A stretch of 64,000 nucleotides of DNA, from NCBI RefSeq assembly GCF_037038585.1, contig NC_092524.1, forward strand, positions 70,890,552-70,954,551, given 5' to 3'. The notes under the pieces are model-generated. The model did not search any database, had not been told where the DNA came from, and saw only the letters and a program-made list of their open reading frames with translations. The DNA is from Patagioenas fasciata (taxonomy: Eukaryota; Chordata; Aves; Columbiformes; Columbidae). The position numbers and the translations under genes are program-made. Of the stretch, positions 1-11,360 are shown in pieces (the stretch's first letter is position 1; each line of letters starts with the position of its first letter).

Positions 1-2115
1 TTTCTATGTAAGAATTCAGTCATATTTACCCTCTGAGTTTTAAAATATAACTTGATTTTTGCTTACAAGTCAGCGGAACTTTTCTATTTTCATCTTCTTA
101 AATTGTTCATGTTTCAGAATTGTCAAAAGCCAAAACGCAAACTGGTGCACTGCTGTACGGTGCTGCTCTGCTGCAACGCCAAGTACCTTCACTACTCATA
201 AATCAAGAACTTTCATCAACTATATCTACAGCAATATTTTCTATGTATTAACTGATTCCTCATATTTCTAACTTTGAGACAAGTCAAGGGCTGGTTGCTG
301 TGAAGGAGTAACTTCAGGTACTCCAGATTTTGCCAGTGGTGTTGTTTCTGGTGTTGAATTGAAAAAGCTAAGACATGTTTTGCATACCTTCAAAGCTGAT
401 GAGCAGCTCCCGTCTCCAGCCGTCCCTGTTGCGCTGGAGGCCGAGCGGACTGGCTGCAGCAACAATCCGCCACCTCCATCCTCCGGGGCCTCCCGGGCCT
501 GGGAACCGACGTGCAAACCGTACCTGTGTATAACAGTGTTTTCCTCAACTCTCCAGGCTCTCTGCCTTCCCTCGGGAGCTGAGCTGCAAATGCTGGAGCC
601 GTGGTGTGAGATCCGGGGGCCTGAGCAGCAGCAGTTCTGCTCCCTTGCGTGGCTGGTGAGTGCTGGCGTCTCTTTCTTTCTCCCCTAAAAAAGGGAGGTG
701 ACAGGAGCTTGAGAAGCGTAATAATTCTGCAGTGAAGTAGGATCTTTTGCTGAACTGTGATTCTTCGTTTGCTGTTCTTCAGAGGTTTAAATCCTGAATG
801 GCAGGCCAGGGTAAGCACTGCTTCATTTTCAGGGGTTGTCATAAATCTTCCCCCAAAACCGATGTCACCAGGAAAAAGAAGTGCAGGATGGTTATACTCA
901 ATTTATGGTGTTCTGGGTAGGGAGGGCAGAAGGAAACGGCTGAGCACCCCCAAAGCCCAGCAGCGCTGAGCAGGGTGACGGGGGCTCCCCACTGTCACCG
1001 CTGGCTCTGGGCACCCTGGCCACACCGCACGTGGCACTGGGGACAGTGACATGGAGCGTCACTCGCTGGTTTGCTCAGAAGAGCTGTAACCTGTACTCAG
1101 AGGACACTGGGAGTCCATCGCTTGAATATTTGTAGGAGTGGAAAAATGTGTCTGAGTGGTGATGCGACCTGAAGCATGGAGGTCACCAAGGTACTAAGTC
1201 ACCTTATGTGACAAATGTGACCTGGTGCTTGGCTCTGATGCCCCTTTCAGGGCCTGAGGACCATGCCGTGCTCTCATCGGGCACTGAGTGATGCCATGGG
1301 TGGTGGTCAGATGAGCATAAGAACTGCAATGAGCAAAAGGAGTCATCTGACCATGTTACCTGTCCCTTACTCTCATTAGAGGACCTCATTTATATCACTG
1401 CAAACATACATTAATTTAACTGGCATTAGGGGTTTTTATTGGTCTTTGCTCAAATGTGTACCTCTGCCTTTTCCCAAGTAACCAATAAATGGACCAAGAG
1501 ACGGCAGTGACTAAGGAGCAGCTGAGCTGAAATGGATGAGCCAGGTGGGACTTTGTTCTTTGCTTGGGCCTCTTCTTGGCTAACGGTGTCAAACCCAGGT
1601 GAGATGAGCACAGTTACTCAGTGCAGAACAGGCTCTTCTTTATGTGGGTATCAGCAGCCACTTCAACCACTGAGTCCCTCGTGCACACCCACAGAGAACT
1701 TGTGAATCGCTCAGGGAACCAAACAGTAATTTACTAGCAGGCTTCACTTGGGAATTCCCTGTTTTGCAACCCAGGCACAGAACTTGGTTTGAATGTAAAT
1801 GCACAAGAGGTGCGAAGCTCCAGAGGGAAGCGAGTGCTGGATAAAATCCGTACTGTGCACTTCACAAACTGGTTTCAGGCTTTAAAAGCCGCCACGTTCG
1901 TTTTCGCACTTGTAATTCTTAGTCAGCAATCCTTTACCTTTCTCTTAAGCATCTTAGTTTGTTAAACTAGAAACACAACTTCTTACTTTGCAGTTGCTTT
2001 TGATCTTTTGTACATCAGCTGCTTGTGCTCTAACCAGCCCAAGCAAACACGGAGTGAAGGCGCTTGGGCAGGTGTCACCTTGACCTTCCCCGCTCCTGTC
2101 ACCGCTTCCTCCGCG
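1..2115. other. Unique non-coding stretch, no gene seen
   Basis: Mixed composition: AT-rich to about position 360, GC-richer with scattered CpG around 400-660, then ordinary sequence. The open frames here (up to about 150 codons, minus strand 842-390) overlap one another on both strands. They have low-complexity composition, no domain and no convincing splice context, so I treat them as chance frames. No repeat family is recognisable. Confidence 0.6.
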
Positions 2116-2355
2116 GGGACGCTCTGCACCCCGCAGGGACGCTCTGCACCCCACGGGGACGCTCTGCCCCCCGCAGGGACGCTCTGCCCCCCGCAGGGAC
2201 GCTCTGCACCCCACAGGGACGCTCTGCCCCCCGCAGGGACGCTCTGCCCCCCGCAGGGACGCTCTGCCCCCCGCGGGGACGCTCTGCCCCCCACAGGGAC
2301 GCTCTGCCCCCCACAGGGACGCTCTGCACCCCACAGGGACGCTCTGCACCCCTGG
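2116..2355. repeat. Minisatellite, 20-bp unit, 12 copies
   Basis: Twelve head-to-tail copies of a 20-bp unit. Each begins GGGACGCTCTG and continues CACCCC or CCCCCC, then CGCA, CACA, CACG or CGCG. The unit length is constant, so identical bases recur at the same column every 60 bp. Variation is confined to three or four positions. The minus strand carries runs of four to six G every 20 bp, which is compatible with G-quadruplex formation. Because 20 is not a multiple of three, a frame passes through all three unit phases every 60 bp. No phase contains a stop, which explains the long overlapping open frames on both strands (for example 2471-1983 and 2391-1954 minus, 2008-2418 plus). These are not genes. 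Confidence 0.97.
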
Positions 2356-3308
2356 GCCCCCTGCAGCTCTGCTGAAGCTCCCGCGCTGCACACAGGCCCC
2401 TTTTGGATGGTATATTGAAAATATACTGCACTGGATTGTTGATTTTTTTCTTTTTTTTTCTGCCGCTTCACTTCTTGGTCACTTTACTCTTCACCATTTA
2501 AACCTTTAGAGGCCATTAAGGAAGAAAATCAGGACATGGAGCCTTTCAGAGCCTGAAGAATGATTTCTATGTCCTTCCATCGCATCCAGCCCACTCGACA
2601 GATCCACTTGAATGGTTTATGCTTCAAGTGGAGTGCCTTACAATCTCACAAATGGTGCTTCTCGGCAGGCTTGGCAGGGAGCGCGCAGACAGGCCGTGGG
2701 TATGGCAACCACAAGGAACGAGAGCGGCTTCTGCTTGTCATACATAATGCAGGACTGGGGGAAGGACCAGTGACTCCAGGTCGCAAAACCGCTTCCCCCT
2801 CCCAAAACTTGGAGATGCAACACCACTGAAGAAACCAGGGAAATGTATCTGATGAGCAAATCAAGTGAAGACACTGATCTTTATGTTTTTTTAACCACTG
2901 TTTTTCTCTATTAGGATTTTGCATGGTTTTGCTCCTTGAAAAAATATTCAGTCATACAGGTAAATAACACATTTAGCCCCTGCTTCTCTGCATTCCCAGG
3001 TCTGGCAGTTGCCGTGAGGTGGGTGACAGCTCAGCTGGGACCGGGTGGCCCGGAGCGGAGGTGGTGGCAACGATCACAGGGAAACAGATGCCAAGCATCA
3101 CTCCATCATGAGGCTTGGTCTTAAACGTACGTTAGTCATCAATGTATTTGACAGTTAGGGCTGCTTATCAGTTGTGGTTTGTTGCTGTGTGGGGTTTTCA
3201 GTGTGTGTTGTTTTCCTTTATTCTAACTTTAGGAGGAGGAGTTGAGCCTGGGGTGGATCTGCGCCGTGTGGAAACGGGACTGCCAGCTGGGTCCAGCAAA
3301 CAGAAGGT
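2356..3308. other. Unique non-coding stretch between two minisatellites
   Basis: Contains a short T-rich tract near 2442-2460 and otherwise ordinary unique sequence. Open frames are below 100 codons with no recognisable features. Nothing else is visible. Confidence 0.6.
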
Positions 3309-3616
3309 GGGGACAGTCCCGGGGTGCTGGGGACGCTTTGTTGGGCGGTCCGGGGGTGCCGGGGATGCTTTGCTGGATGGTCCTGGGGTGCCAGGGACGC
3401 TTTGTTGGGCGGTCCGGGGGTGCCGGGGATGCTTTGCTGGATGGTCCTGGGGTGATGGGGACACTTTGCTGGACAGTCCCTGGGTGATGGGGACGCTTTG
3501 TTGGACGGTCCTGGGGTGCCAGGGACGCTTTGTCGGACGGTCCTGGGGTGCCTGGGATGCTTTGTTGGACGGTCCGGGGGTGCCTGGGATGCTTTGCTGG
3601 ACGGTCCCTGGGTGAG
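3309..3616. repeat. Minisatellite, 32-bp unit, 9 copies plus a partial
   Basis: Nine copies of a 32-bp unit run from 3329 to 3616, preceded by a truncated copy at about 3309-3328. The unit begins GGGGACGCTTTG, continues TTGG(G/A)CGGTC and ends in a G-run with TGCC or TGAT. Two alternating subtypes are visible. One has ACGC..TTGGGCGG..CCGGGGG, the other ATGC..CTGGATGG..CCTGGGG. They alternate strictly in copies 1-4 (3329-3456), which implies the array grew by dimer duplication there. G-runs lie on the plus strand, in contrast to the 20-bp array at 2.1-2.4 kb. The overlapping open frames on both strands (3142-3615 plus; 3619-3218 and 3744-3229 minus) are products of the stop-free unit. Confidence 0.97.
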
Positions 3617-4195
3617 CATGACTTATATGGCTGGCACAGAACAGGAACGGTAGCCAAGAAATCCTGGTCCTGCTGTGATGCTCGGTTTAGTAAACAAACT
3701 TTGGCTACCGTGCCTGAGCGGTGTGTTTTGGCACTTGGAGCCATTCCACACGAATCCCCCCATCACGCACGCAGTAACTGAATATGTTATTTCATCAATG
3801 AAGATAAAAGGCTGTGCTGCATAATGTGAAGACAATCAATACTAATAGCAGAGCAAAACATACAATGCTCGTTTCCATCTTCTGTTGGGCTTTTATCAAT
3901 ATCAAAATACTTCATCTGTATGTACGTGTGTTGAATAATTCAGAAAAATAGATTAAAAATGTTAACGAGCACGGCTCTTCCGTAGAAATGGAGGTGCTTT
4001 GCTTTCTCCTGTCTCTCAGCTGAGGTTCCCACCTCGCAGAGCGCAGCCTCCAGGGCCACAGGGTCCCTGGGACAGTTTCCTGGTCCCAGGGCGGGGACAT
4101 CGCGGGACGCAGCCGGGGGACACGTGGGCAGGTGCAACTGCTGAGGCTTCTGTCACAGCGATAATGCAGGCAGCGAGGGGCTAGATTGGATCCAA
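3617..4195. other. Unique non-coding stretch
   Basis: Ordinary unique sequence flanking the 32-bp array. It includes a GC-richer patch at about 4015-4150. No gene, RNA or repeat is recognised. Confidence 0.6.
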
Positions 4196-4625
4196 ATGCT
4201 GTAATGCAGTTCAATAATCACTTATACAGGAAATGTGCTTTTATATCAACAAATCATTTTGATGGCAAACTGAGCAGCTAAAGATAAACTCGTGCATTTT
4301 TCTAAAAAAAAGCGTTGATATATTTTCTACTATGATTGACCATTAATACAGCATATATTCAGAATAATTTTACTGAGTCTTTTTCTGTTTAATTCCTATT
4401 TATTAAAATGTTGATGTGGGATGCGTAATAAGTTGTCTTTGGGCATTCCAAACAGTGATCATTATTTTCCACTTAAAATTAAATTGCATTTAATTTTTTT
4501 GCTGTATACATCTTAATAGCTACAGATGTTATACCATTATCTTAATATACTGCAATTTATCACCTCCGAAAATAAATAAATCAGGCTGCTAAAGACAGGC
4601 GGCAAACAGAACAGAGAGACCAAAG
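4196..4625. promoter_or_regulatory. AT-rich enhancer-like block (candidate conserved non-coding element)
   Basis: A sharply bounded AT-rich block between GC-richer flanks. It has many TTAAT, ATTTA and ATTAA words, no simple repeat structure and no open frame of note. This texture (complex, AT-rich, non-repetitive) is typical of vertebrate conserved non-coding elements near developmental genes. The call rests only on texture, so function is an inference. Confidence 0.25.
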
Positions 4626-5432
4626 GAAAGAATCGATCTGGGTGGCGTGGGAGGTGCTGCTGATCAGGGCTGCTGTGAAGGAGACACCTGTCTGAGTGTT
4701 AACATCTGGTGCGAAGGATCCGAATGGCTTGTTTGCCACTGCCAGCTTCCCGCGGTGTGGGGCTGCGCACGGCCAAGCCCAGGTGGCGGGGGAGCCGCCG
4801 CTGTCACCCGCGCTGGAGGCGCCAGCACCATCCGGCTCCAGCTCCTCTGGCTCAGGGTGGCAGAGATGCTGTGTGAGTTAACACCACGGTGGGCACCGTG
4901 ACACCGGCATTCTACCGAGGGATGCAGAATATTGTGGGAGCCCCACCCAGAGTGAGAACCCATTGCTGGAACCGTACTTCTTGGGGGGAACTGCAGGCAA
5001 GGGAAGTGTCACACTGATATTTACCTCCAAAAACCACTAGTGATGTGAACATTTTAGAAGCTTACTTTCAATTCAGTAAAGCTGTCCCCTCAAACCAATT
5101 TCATTCTAATCCTTAAGAGGAGAGAACCTTTTAATTCCAATGGAAAAATGTTAATAAACCTTCATGTTGTTGGAGTTTTTTTCCTGACTCAGTAATGGCT
5201 GTCAGCACCTTTCTTTCCCCACTTTCACCTTAGCAAGTTAATTCACTTCACTGCCTCCAGCCTGTGCTGCGATTATTAATTAACAGACCCTTCAGAATTG
5301 ATTTTTGTTCCTATTTTTTGTGCAGTGGCAACAGCCATTCACATTTCATAGGGACTGGTGGACTTTCCACAGGGAAACTCTGCCTCTTTCGGTGTCTTCC
5401 ACCAGGTGTCTGCAGCCCTGGGCATGAAGCAC
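4626..5432. other. Unique non-coding stretch
   Basis: GC-rich at 4640-4920, then AT-richer. Open frames are under 100 codons, overlap on both strands and lack recognisable features. Nothing supports a gene. Confidence 0.6.
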
Positions 5433-5488
5433 CGACATTGTCCCGTGCCCTGTCACCTCCCGACATTGTCCCGTGCCCTGTCACCTCC
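5433..5488. repeat. Perfect 28-bp tandem duplication
   Basis: Two identical adjacent copies of a 28-bp unit starting CGACATTGTCCCGTGCC and ending CACCTCC, at 5433-5460 and 5461-5488. The lack of any mismatch suggests a recent slippage or duplication event, possibly a nascent minisatellite. Confidence 0.95.
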
Positions 5489-8400
5489 CCAGTTGTTCCT
5501 GTAGCAGCAGCACCTGGCGGCTGAACGTCTCCTGCTCCTCGTGGTTCGGATGCTGTGTGCTGCACATCGGATGCTGTTGCTGCAGCATCCCGGGGACAGC
5601 CCATGCACCAGGTGGGGTGGGTACAGGCAGCCCTGTGTCTGACTGTAGCTGCTCATATTTAGGTCATAACGCTTGGGTAAAATCCAGTTAAACTTCCCGC
5701 TGTCTTAGACAAGCAGGGGTATCACCCTGTTTGCCCGGTGACTGTCCCCTGCACGGAAATCCTGCTGGATTACAGCGGTACACGCTGCTGTGCTGAGAGA
5801 GAGATTTATCAACTGTGCAAATCAATATGTTTCTTAAATTAACTGGACTAGGGCAGCGGCAAGAGCGCCCGAGCCAAGTGCAATCTCACGCTGCCGTGGA
5901 CAAACACGGACCACAGCGCTTTCCGCAGGGTGACGCGCCCCGTCTGACACCGTGTCTGCTCTGCCACTCTCCCAGTGCTGCCCTGTTAATAACCGGGTCT
6001 TTCCTCCCTGTCTCACGGACTTGGTCAGGTTGAATTTAGCGTCTCCTGGATGTGGGTAAGCGCAGCTCTGCAGGGCTGTTTGCCCTTTATCACAGATTAT
6101 TCAGGTATTGTTTTCTCCCGTAGCTACTTTCTGTGGTAGCCTGCGTGTATTAAGCACAGCATACTCTGGCTGGATGCCTGTGTTTCAGCATGGGCTGACA
6201 CTGTATAGATGAAAAGGGGAAAGACAAGTCCTTCATTTCTCAAAATTAGTCATATCCCCACGTTTCAGACAACTGGCCGCGATAAGATGCTTTGCCACAG
6301 CGCTTCAGCCATGTTCTGTGTGAGATGGATTGAAAGCTGGAAATGAGCCTTAAAGAAAATGACATAAAACTATTTACCTGCGTTCAGCAGTGGCCAGCAG
6401 GGCTCCGCGCTGATGCACTGTCAACATATCTCCTCAGCCTCATGTTTAATTCAGTGCGGGGCTTGTAGTGGAATAACATCAAGTCAAGCTTTTATTAAAA
6501 TTTCCTTACTTGAAGTCTCAGAGCAACCAGCGTCATTAGAGTTTAAGCATGGTGGTGAATCGGGAACCAGGAGAGCTGTTAGGTGGAACAAGAACGTTTC
6601 AGGATTAGCGCTGGATTCAATTAGCCGGCTCTGCTCGCCCGTGCCTGCAGGAGGGGTCCCTCCCGGCGCCCCCGGCCGGCGCCAGCTCCTGCTTCTCAGC
6701 CAGCGACCCCGAGACAGCCCCTTAGCATCTGAAGGTCCCTCTGTTCTATTCTACCTGGATTCCTGACACGCTTGGCGCCTCTTGTGCAAAGAGAGGCTTC
6801 TGTCCTTCCAGAACAGAAGTGACCCACCAGGTGCCATAGGATGGAAGTAGATGGGTTTGCTTGTACGTGTCAGTCGGTATCTCTGATGGCTTTCCCTGAT
6901 TTGTGTGACTGAACCTTGTCTGCTTTTTTAGAGGGAAGCTGAAGGAGCTACAGAGCCAGTGCTGTGGATGATGAAGAGCAACCCACCCCAAGAACCACGT
7001 AGTCATTAGTTACTACAGAATTATTAATTGAGGAGAATTTAAAGCACCCATGTAAAGGTAAATATTTGTTTTGAGATGGTTAACATTCCAGGCTGGGAAG
7101 GACTCTTTTAAGGCTTCCAGAAAACAGGTCCACTGAGAGCCATGAGCCCCTGAGCTGGGTGAATCAGCAACCCAGGTGGTCATGGCCCTTGGTCCAAAGC
7201 CGAGGACACCCAAGGAGGGCTGGACGCCTCCCATCGTTCTGTGAGCCCAGCTCTGCCTGGGCTGGGAGCCCCTCTTACCCAACGTGCTGTGAGCACGGCC
7301 ATCCAGGGAGCCTCGCGGCCTGTGTGCCGCGCTGGGAGACGTCGGCTGTCCTGGGGAGAGCCCACAGCTGCAGCAGCAGCGGGGGGACTCAGGGTGGCGA
7401 AGGGAAGAGGAGGTTTAACGTTAAGGACAGCTAATGATATACTTCATCAAGTGATGGAAGAGGCCCTGTGTAAGCGCTGGCAATATCAGACGCAGATGTA
7501 CGACCAGGGGGGCTGGCGCAGTTGTCCCCGTTGTCCCCGCTCTGCGGTGCCGCGGGCAGCCTTCCCCAGCACAGCCCTGCTACCGGTGGGAAGGGGAGGG
7601 CAGGGACGTTTCTGACAGCACGTTAAATTAAAATATACTTTTTGCCTAATTCCTTGCGTACCTGTCTGACACATCAGTGTAAACAGCAAAGGAAAAGTCA
7701 AATTGATTGTCAGGTCGGTTTTCCTCATGTGGTGACTCATAACAACGCTGCACCTCCGGCGTCGGCTGTGCTGGTTTCTAAATAATGCTAAGGAACAAGC
7801 AGTCAAGGCTGTCCTGAACTTCGCAGAACTAATCTAAAATATGTCATGAGTGCTGCCAGGGCCTTTAGTACCTCGAAGACAAAACCAGATTAGTGAGCAC
7901 TGTGCCTTTGCAGCTTCCTGTGACTCATGCAAAAGGCAGAGTGTGCCTGTAGAGGAAAATGGTATTTACATTTCTTGTGAAACTTTAACAGGTAGGAGCC
8001 TTCTTGTACAACGTCCATGGGGCCAAAAAAGTGAGTGAGCACCACCACTTCTGTTGGCCCGAGGGGGTGTCCTCTCACTGTCCCCATGTCCTCAAGGGAC
8101 AGACCCTGCCCTCGTACAAGGAGCTCCAAGGAGGAAGACGCAGCAGCGGTGGAGCTGAGTCCCCACCACTGCCAGTCGTGTCCGCTTGTTCTGCTGAAGT
8201 GAATCAGACAGACACCAAGAAGCAGCAGTAGCATGGGCAGGATGAGTTCGCTTGTACTCAGTCATTTATTATGCCATGACAAAACACACAAAACAGCCGC
8301 CTCCAAGCCAATATCTGTATCACATAGAGACCTCAGCTACGTCTCGTTCTTGCATTGTTCACAGGAAGCTGTTTACTGGTGATGTCAAGTTTCAGCACTT

Positions 8401-8760
8401 AACTCTTTCTCCTGAGCACTTGAGGATGGGGAACTCTCTGCCGACGCGGCAATGCTGCGGCAGCGGGGCTGGAGCAGAGGCCACTGCTCCGCTGCCCCTG
8501 GGATGTAACACATCTGGGCTGCGGGACCAAGGAGGTGACAAGGACACTGGTGTGGATGGGAAACTGTGGCTGGGTACAATAGGTCTCCTACTGTTTGTGT
8601 CTAAGCTGGGTGTTTTCCACAGTGTTTAATGGAGTTGCACGGAGAGGCTGGGATACCGCGTTCAATCAGTGCGTTCCACTCCTCTTCACCGCTCACAGCA
8701 GCAGCCACCAGTGGCTTTGCTGCCGGAGTTTCCCGTCCCATTCGCTGTGCTCACACTGAT
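5489..8760. other. Unique non-coding stretch with a small CpG-dense islet
   Basis: No gene is recognised. A CpG-dense islet at about 6640-6710 (GGCGCCCCCGGCCGGCGCC core) stands out from its surroundings. The AT-richer piece at 6395-6560 has enhancer-like texture. Open frames here (7241-7615 plus, 8234-7890 minus, 8252-8629 plus) are about 115-125 codons, overlap on opposite strands and match no family I know. No transposable element is recognised. Confidence 0.55.
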
Positions 8761-8798
8761 GAGTTCACTGTGTTCTCACTGTGTTCACTGTGCGTGTG
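8761..8798. repeat. Short cryptic TTCACTGTG repeat
   Basis: Three imperfect copies of a 9-11-bp motif (TTCACTGTG, TTCTCACTGTG, TTCACTGTG) lie in a row. It is too short to be a named satellite, and simple replication slippage is the likely origin. Confidence 0.7.
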
Positions 8799-9589
8799 CT
8801 GAGACCAAACGCTGCAAAATCTCCAGTTGTTTTATGAGTTTGGTTTTTCCCTCCACAGCTCCTAATAAGCGCCACTTTGTGCCAGCTGCTCGCTGCCGCT
8901 GGGCTGGCTGCACGGGGACCTGCAAATCCTGCACCTCCAGCCAGCCCTGGCACCACCACCAAGACGTGTCAGCCCAGCTGCAGAAGTATTTAAACAATAA
9001 CTAGGTAGGTAATTAAGATAGAAAGGTAAAAACAAAAATAATCCCTTTTCTGCAAGGTATGACTTGTTTGAGCAGAACTTCTTATGTGGGAATATGAAAA
9101 CTGACAAAAGGGAATCATTTCATGCGAGGTGTAATTAAACTGTACAACTTATTGTCATTGGGAGTTACTACAGCAAATAATTTATACGTGTTCTGAAGGA
9201 AGGGAAACTATACCCAGATAACACCACCACTTGGTTATCTGAGTTGCAGGTGCAAAGAGCAGAGTTTGTTCCTGACGCTCAGAGCGCTGAGCAGCGGGGA
9301 TGTTCCTTGTTTGCTTTCCCCAACAGCAGAATTTGCTTTGGTGGTTTTTTTCTTATATTCATATTTTGAACGGGAATTTTGTAATTTTGTACACTCTGAT
9401 TTCTAATGCAGTTTTGGAATTTCGTTTGCTATTCTAGCAGCAGTTGTTGTGGAACTTTTCTGTTACAAGACGTTCCCTCCCTCCTTTTCCCTGGAAAGTG
9501 TCAGAAGATGTGGCAAGATTCTTGAACACATTTTGGCCAATCAGAAGGTGACATTTCACTGAAAGAAGCTATTTTCAGAACTGTTTTAA
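8799..9589. other. Unique, mostly AT-rich non-coding stretch
   Basis: A GC-richer patch at 8870-8960 is followed by AT-rich unique DNA. The part at about 9110-9240 has enhancer-like texture. No gene or repeat is recognised. Confidence 0.55.
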
Positions 9590-9750
9590 CCCAACCCTTT
9601 GCCTTAATTCTATGCTTTAGTTGTGAACACTTCGTTACTAACGGTAACCAGTTATTAATTATGTTTATGTATGGTGAGTGATTAATTAGAGTACGTAGGT
9701 TTGTATTTATTGACTCGTGAAATGCATGTGCTATGTAAGGGATTGGTTGT
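9590..9750. promoter_or_regulatory. AT-rich homeodomain-motif-rich block (candidate enhancer)
   Basis: Contains several TAAT/ATTA words in non-repetitive sequence, including TTATTAATTATG and GTGATTAATTAGAG, followed by an ATGCATGTG stretch. Dense TAATTA-type words are the binding core of many homeodomain proteins and are frequent in developmental enhancers. No conservation data are available to me, so this is a hypothesis from sequence texture. Confidence 0.25.
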
Positions 9751-10735
9751 TGCTTAGTTGGTTCCTGGTGTAGTGTGTAACTCGCAGTACAGTCTCATCA
9801 CCGCTGCCCAGCTGTCAGCCGGCAGCAGGAGGGGTGGCTGCAGGGTCCCCGGGCCGTGTGGCTGGTGGCAGAGACCGGGGCAGGCGGGGTGGACCTGGAC
9901 AAGGTTCCCATTCTAATTAAAGGGCTGGCACTAATAATTCCCAAAGAAAAGCAGCCGTACATCATGCTTGCCCTCCAAAGGCATGGAGCGCATCTCGGAG
10001 CCATCGGGGGGCAGTGGCCCTGGGGATGGGGTCGAACAGCTGCCTCTGTTTAATTTGGGGTAATTTTTTCAGCTGCAGTTTGTGTGACTTTGGTGTTCAG
10101 CAGTCTGGGAATGTAACATCGAAATTGGGTTTGGAGTTAAACAGCCATTCACACTTTCTGAAAGGTTTATAGCTCCAAGTGTATTAATTACGACAAACTG
10201 ATTACTGCCCGGTGTTTCACAGCGCTTGGAGGGAAAGGTGTTTTGTGGCTTAAGCACACACATTCCTCTCACTCCCCCGGAGCTCTTTCCCTTAATTTGT
10301 TTGGCATTTTGAAACTTTATCACTTCCTGCAGACTTAGAAAGGGGTCTGCGCTTCTGTTTTTCATTCCTTTCAAAAGCGTTGTTTTGTGTGGAAACAAAC
10401 AGCCACCTCCTGCACAAAGCCGCCCCGTCGCTGGGCAGAGCGCAGCCCCCGGCTCTGCGCCACCCAAACAGGGTGTGCTGGCCGGCTGGTCTGGGGGCTC
10501 CATACACAGCGTTCAGACTGAAAAATGGACACGGAAAACTGCCGAGAAAAGGGTGCATTTTGTTTGCATTCTGTCCATTTAACAAGGAAATAATCTAATT
10601 AAGCCACATTAAGGAAAGAGTAAATATAGAATGGGAATAATTAAACTAGCAATTACAAAATGACACACTAGATAGATCACTTCTGCGTTTCGTTCTCACG
10701 GTGTTTTGAGCAACGTGGCACAACCGTGCCCATGT
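9751..10735. other. Unique non-coding stretch
   Basis: A short open frame at 9856-10053 (plus) and overlapping minus-strand frames at 10585-10069 are present. None has a recognisable domain or supporting splice context. The last 130 bases before the minisatellite are AT-rich. No repeat family is recognised. Confidence 0.55.
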
Positions 10736-11360
10736 CAGCAGCGATGTCCCCGAGCTGGTGACAGCGACGTCCCCGAGCTGCTGGCAGCAACGTCCCCGAG
10801 CTGGTGGCAGCAGTGTCCCCAAGCTGGTGGCAGCGATGTCCCCGATCTGGCAGCAGTGATGTCCCTGAGCTGGTGGCAGTGTGTCCCCGAGCTGGCAGCA
10901 GTGATGTCCCGGAGCCAGTGGCAGTGATGTCTCAGAGCTGGTGGCAGTGTGTCCTGGAGCTGGTGGCAGTGTGTTCCTGCGCTGGTGACAGTGTGTTCCT
11001 GCGCTGGTGGCAGTGATGTCCCTGTGCTGGTGGTGGTGATGTCCCTGAACTGGTGGCAATGTGTCCCTGCACTGGTGACAGTGTGTTCCTGCGCTGGTGG
11101 TAGTTAGGTCCTGGAGCTGGTGGCAGTGTGTCCCTGAGCTGGTGGCAGTGTGTCCCTGCGCTGGTGGCGGTGATGTCCCTGTGCTGGTGGCAGTGTGTCC
11201 CTGCGCTGGTGGCGGTGATGTCCCTGCGCTGGTGGCAGTGTGTTCCTGCGCTGGTGGCAGTGTGTCCCTGCGCTGGTGGCGGTGATGTCCCTGAGCTGGT
11301 GGCAGTGTGTTCCTGCGCTGGTGGCAGTGTGTCCCTGAGCTGGTGGCCGTGATGTCCCCA
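10736..11360. repeat. Minisatellite, 22/23-bp unit, about 28 copies, carrying a Chi-like octamer
   Basis: About 28 head-to-tail units of GAGCTGGTGGCAGTG followed by TGTCCCT (22 bp) or ATGTCCCT (23 bp), with C/T and A/G variants. The 5' third is richer in CCCCGAG variants. The 3' two thirds use CCCTGCG and CCCTGAG and are more homogeneous, so the array probably expanded most recently at its 3' end. The octamer GCTGGTGG occurs about 19 times on the plus strand. Units of 22 and 23 bp add up to 45, so phase is often restored every two units. This accounts for the 266-codon minus-strand frame at 11446-10646 and the other long frames. These frames are repeat artefacts. Confidence 0.96.
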
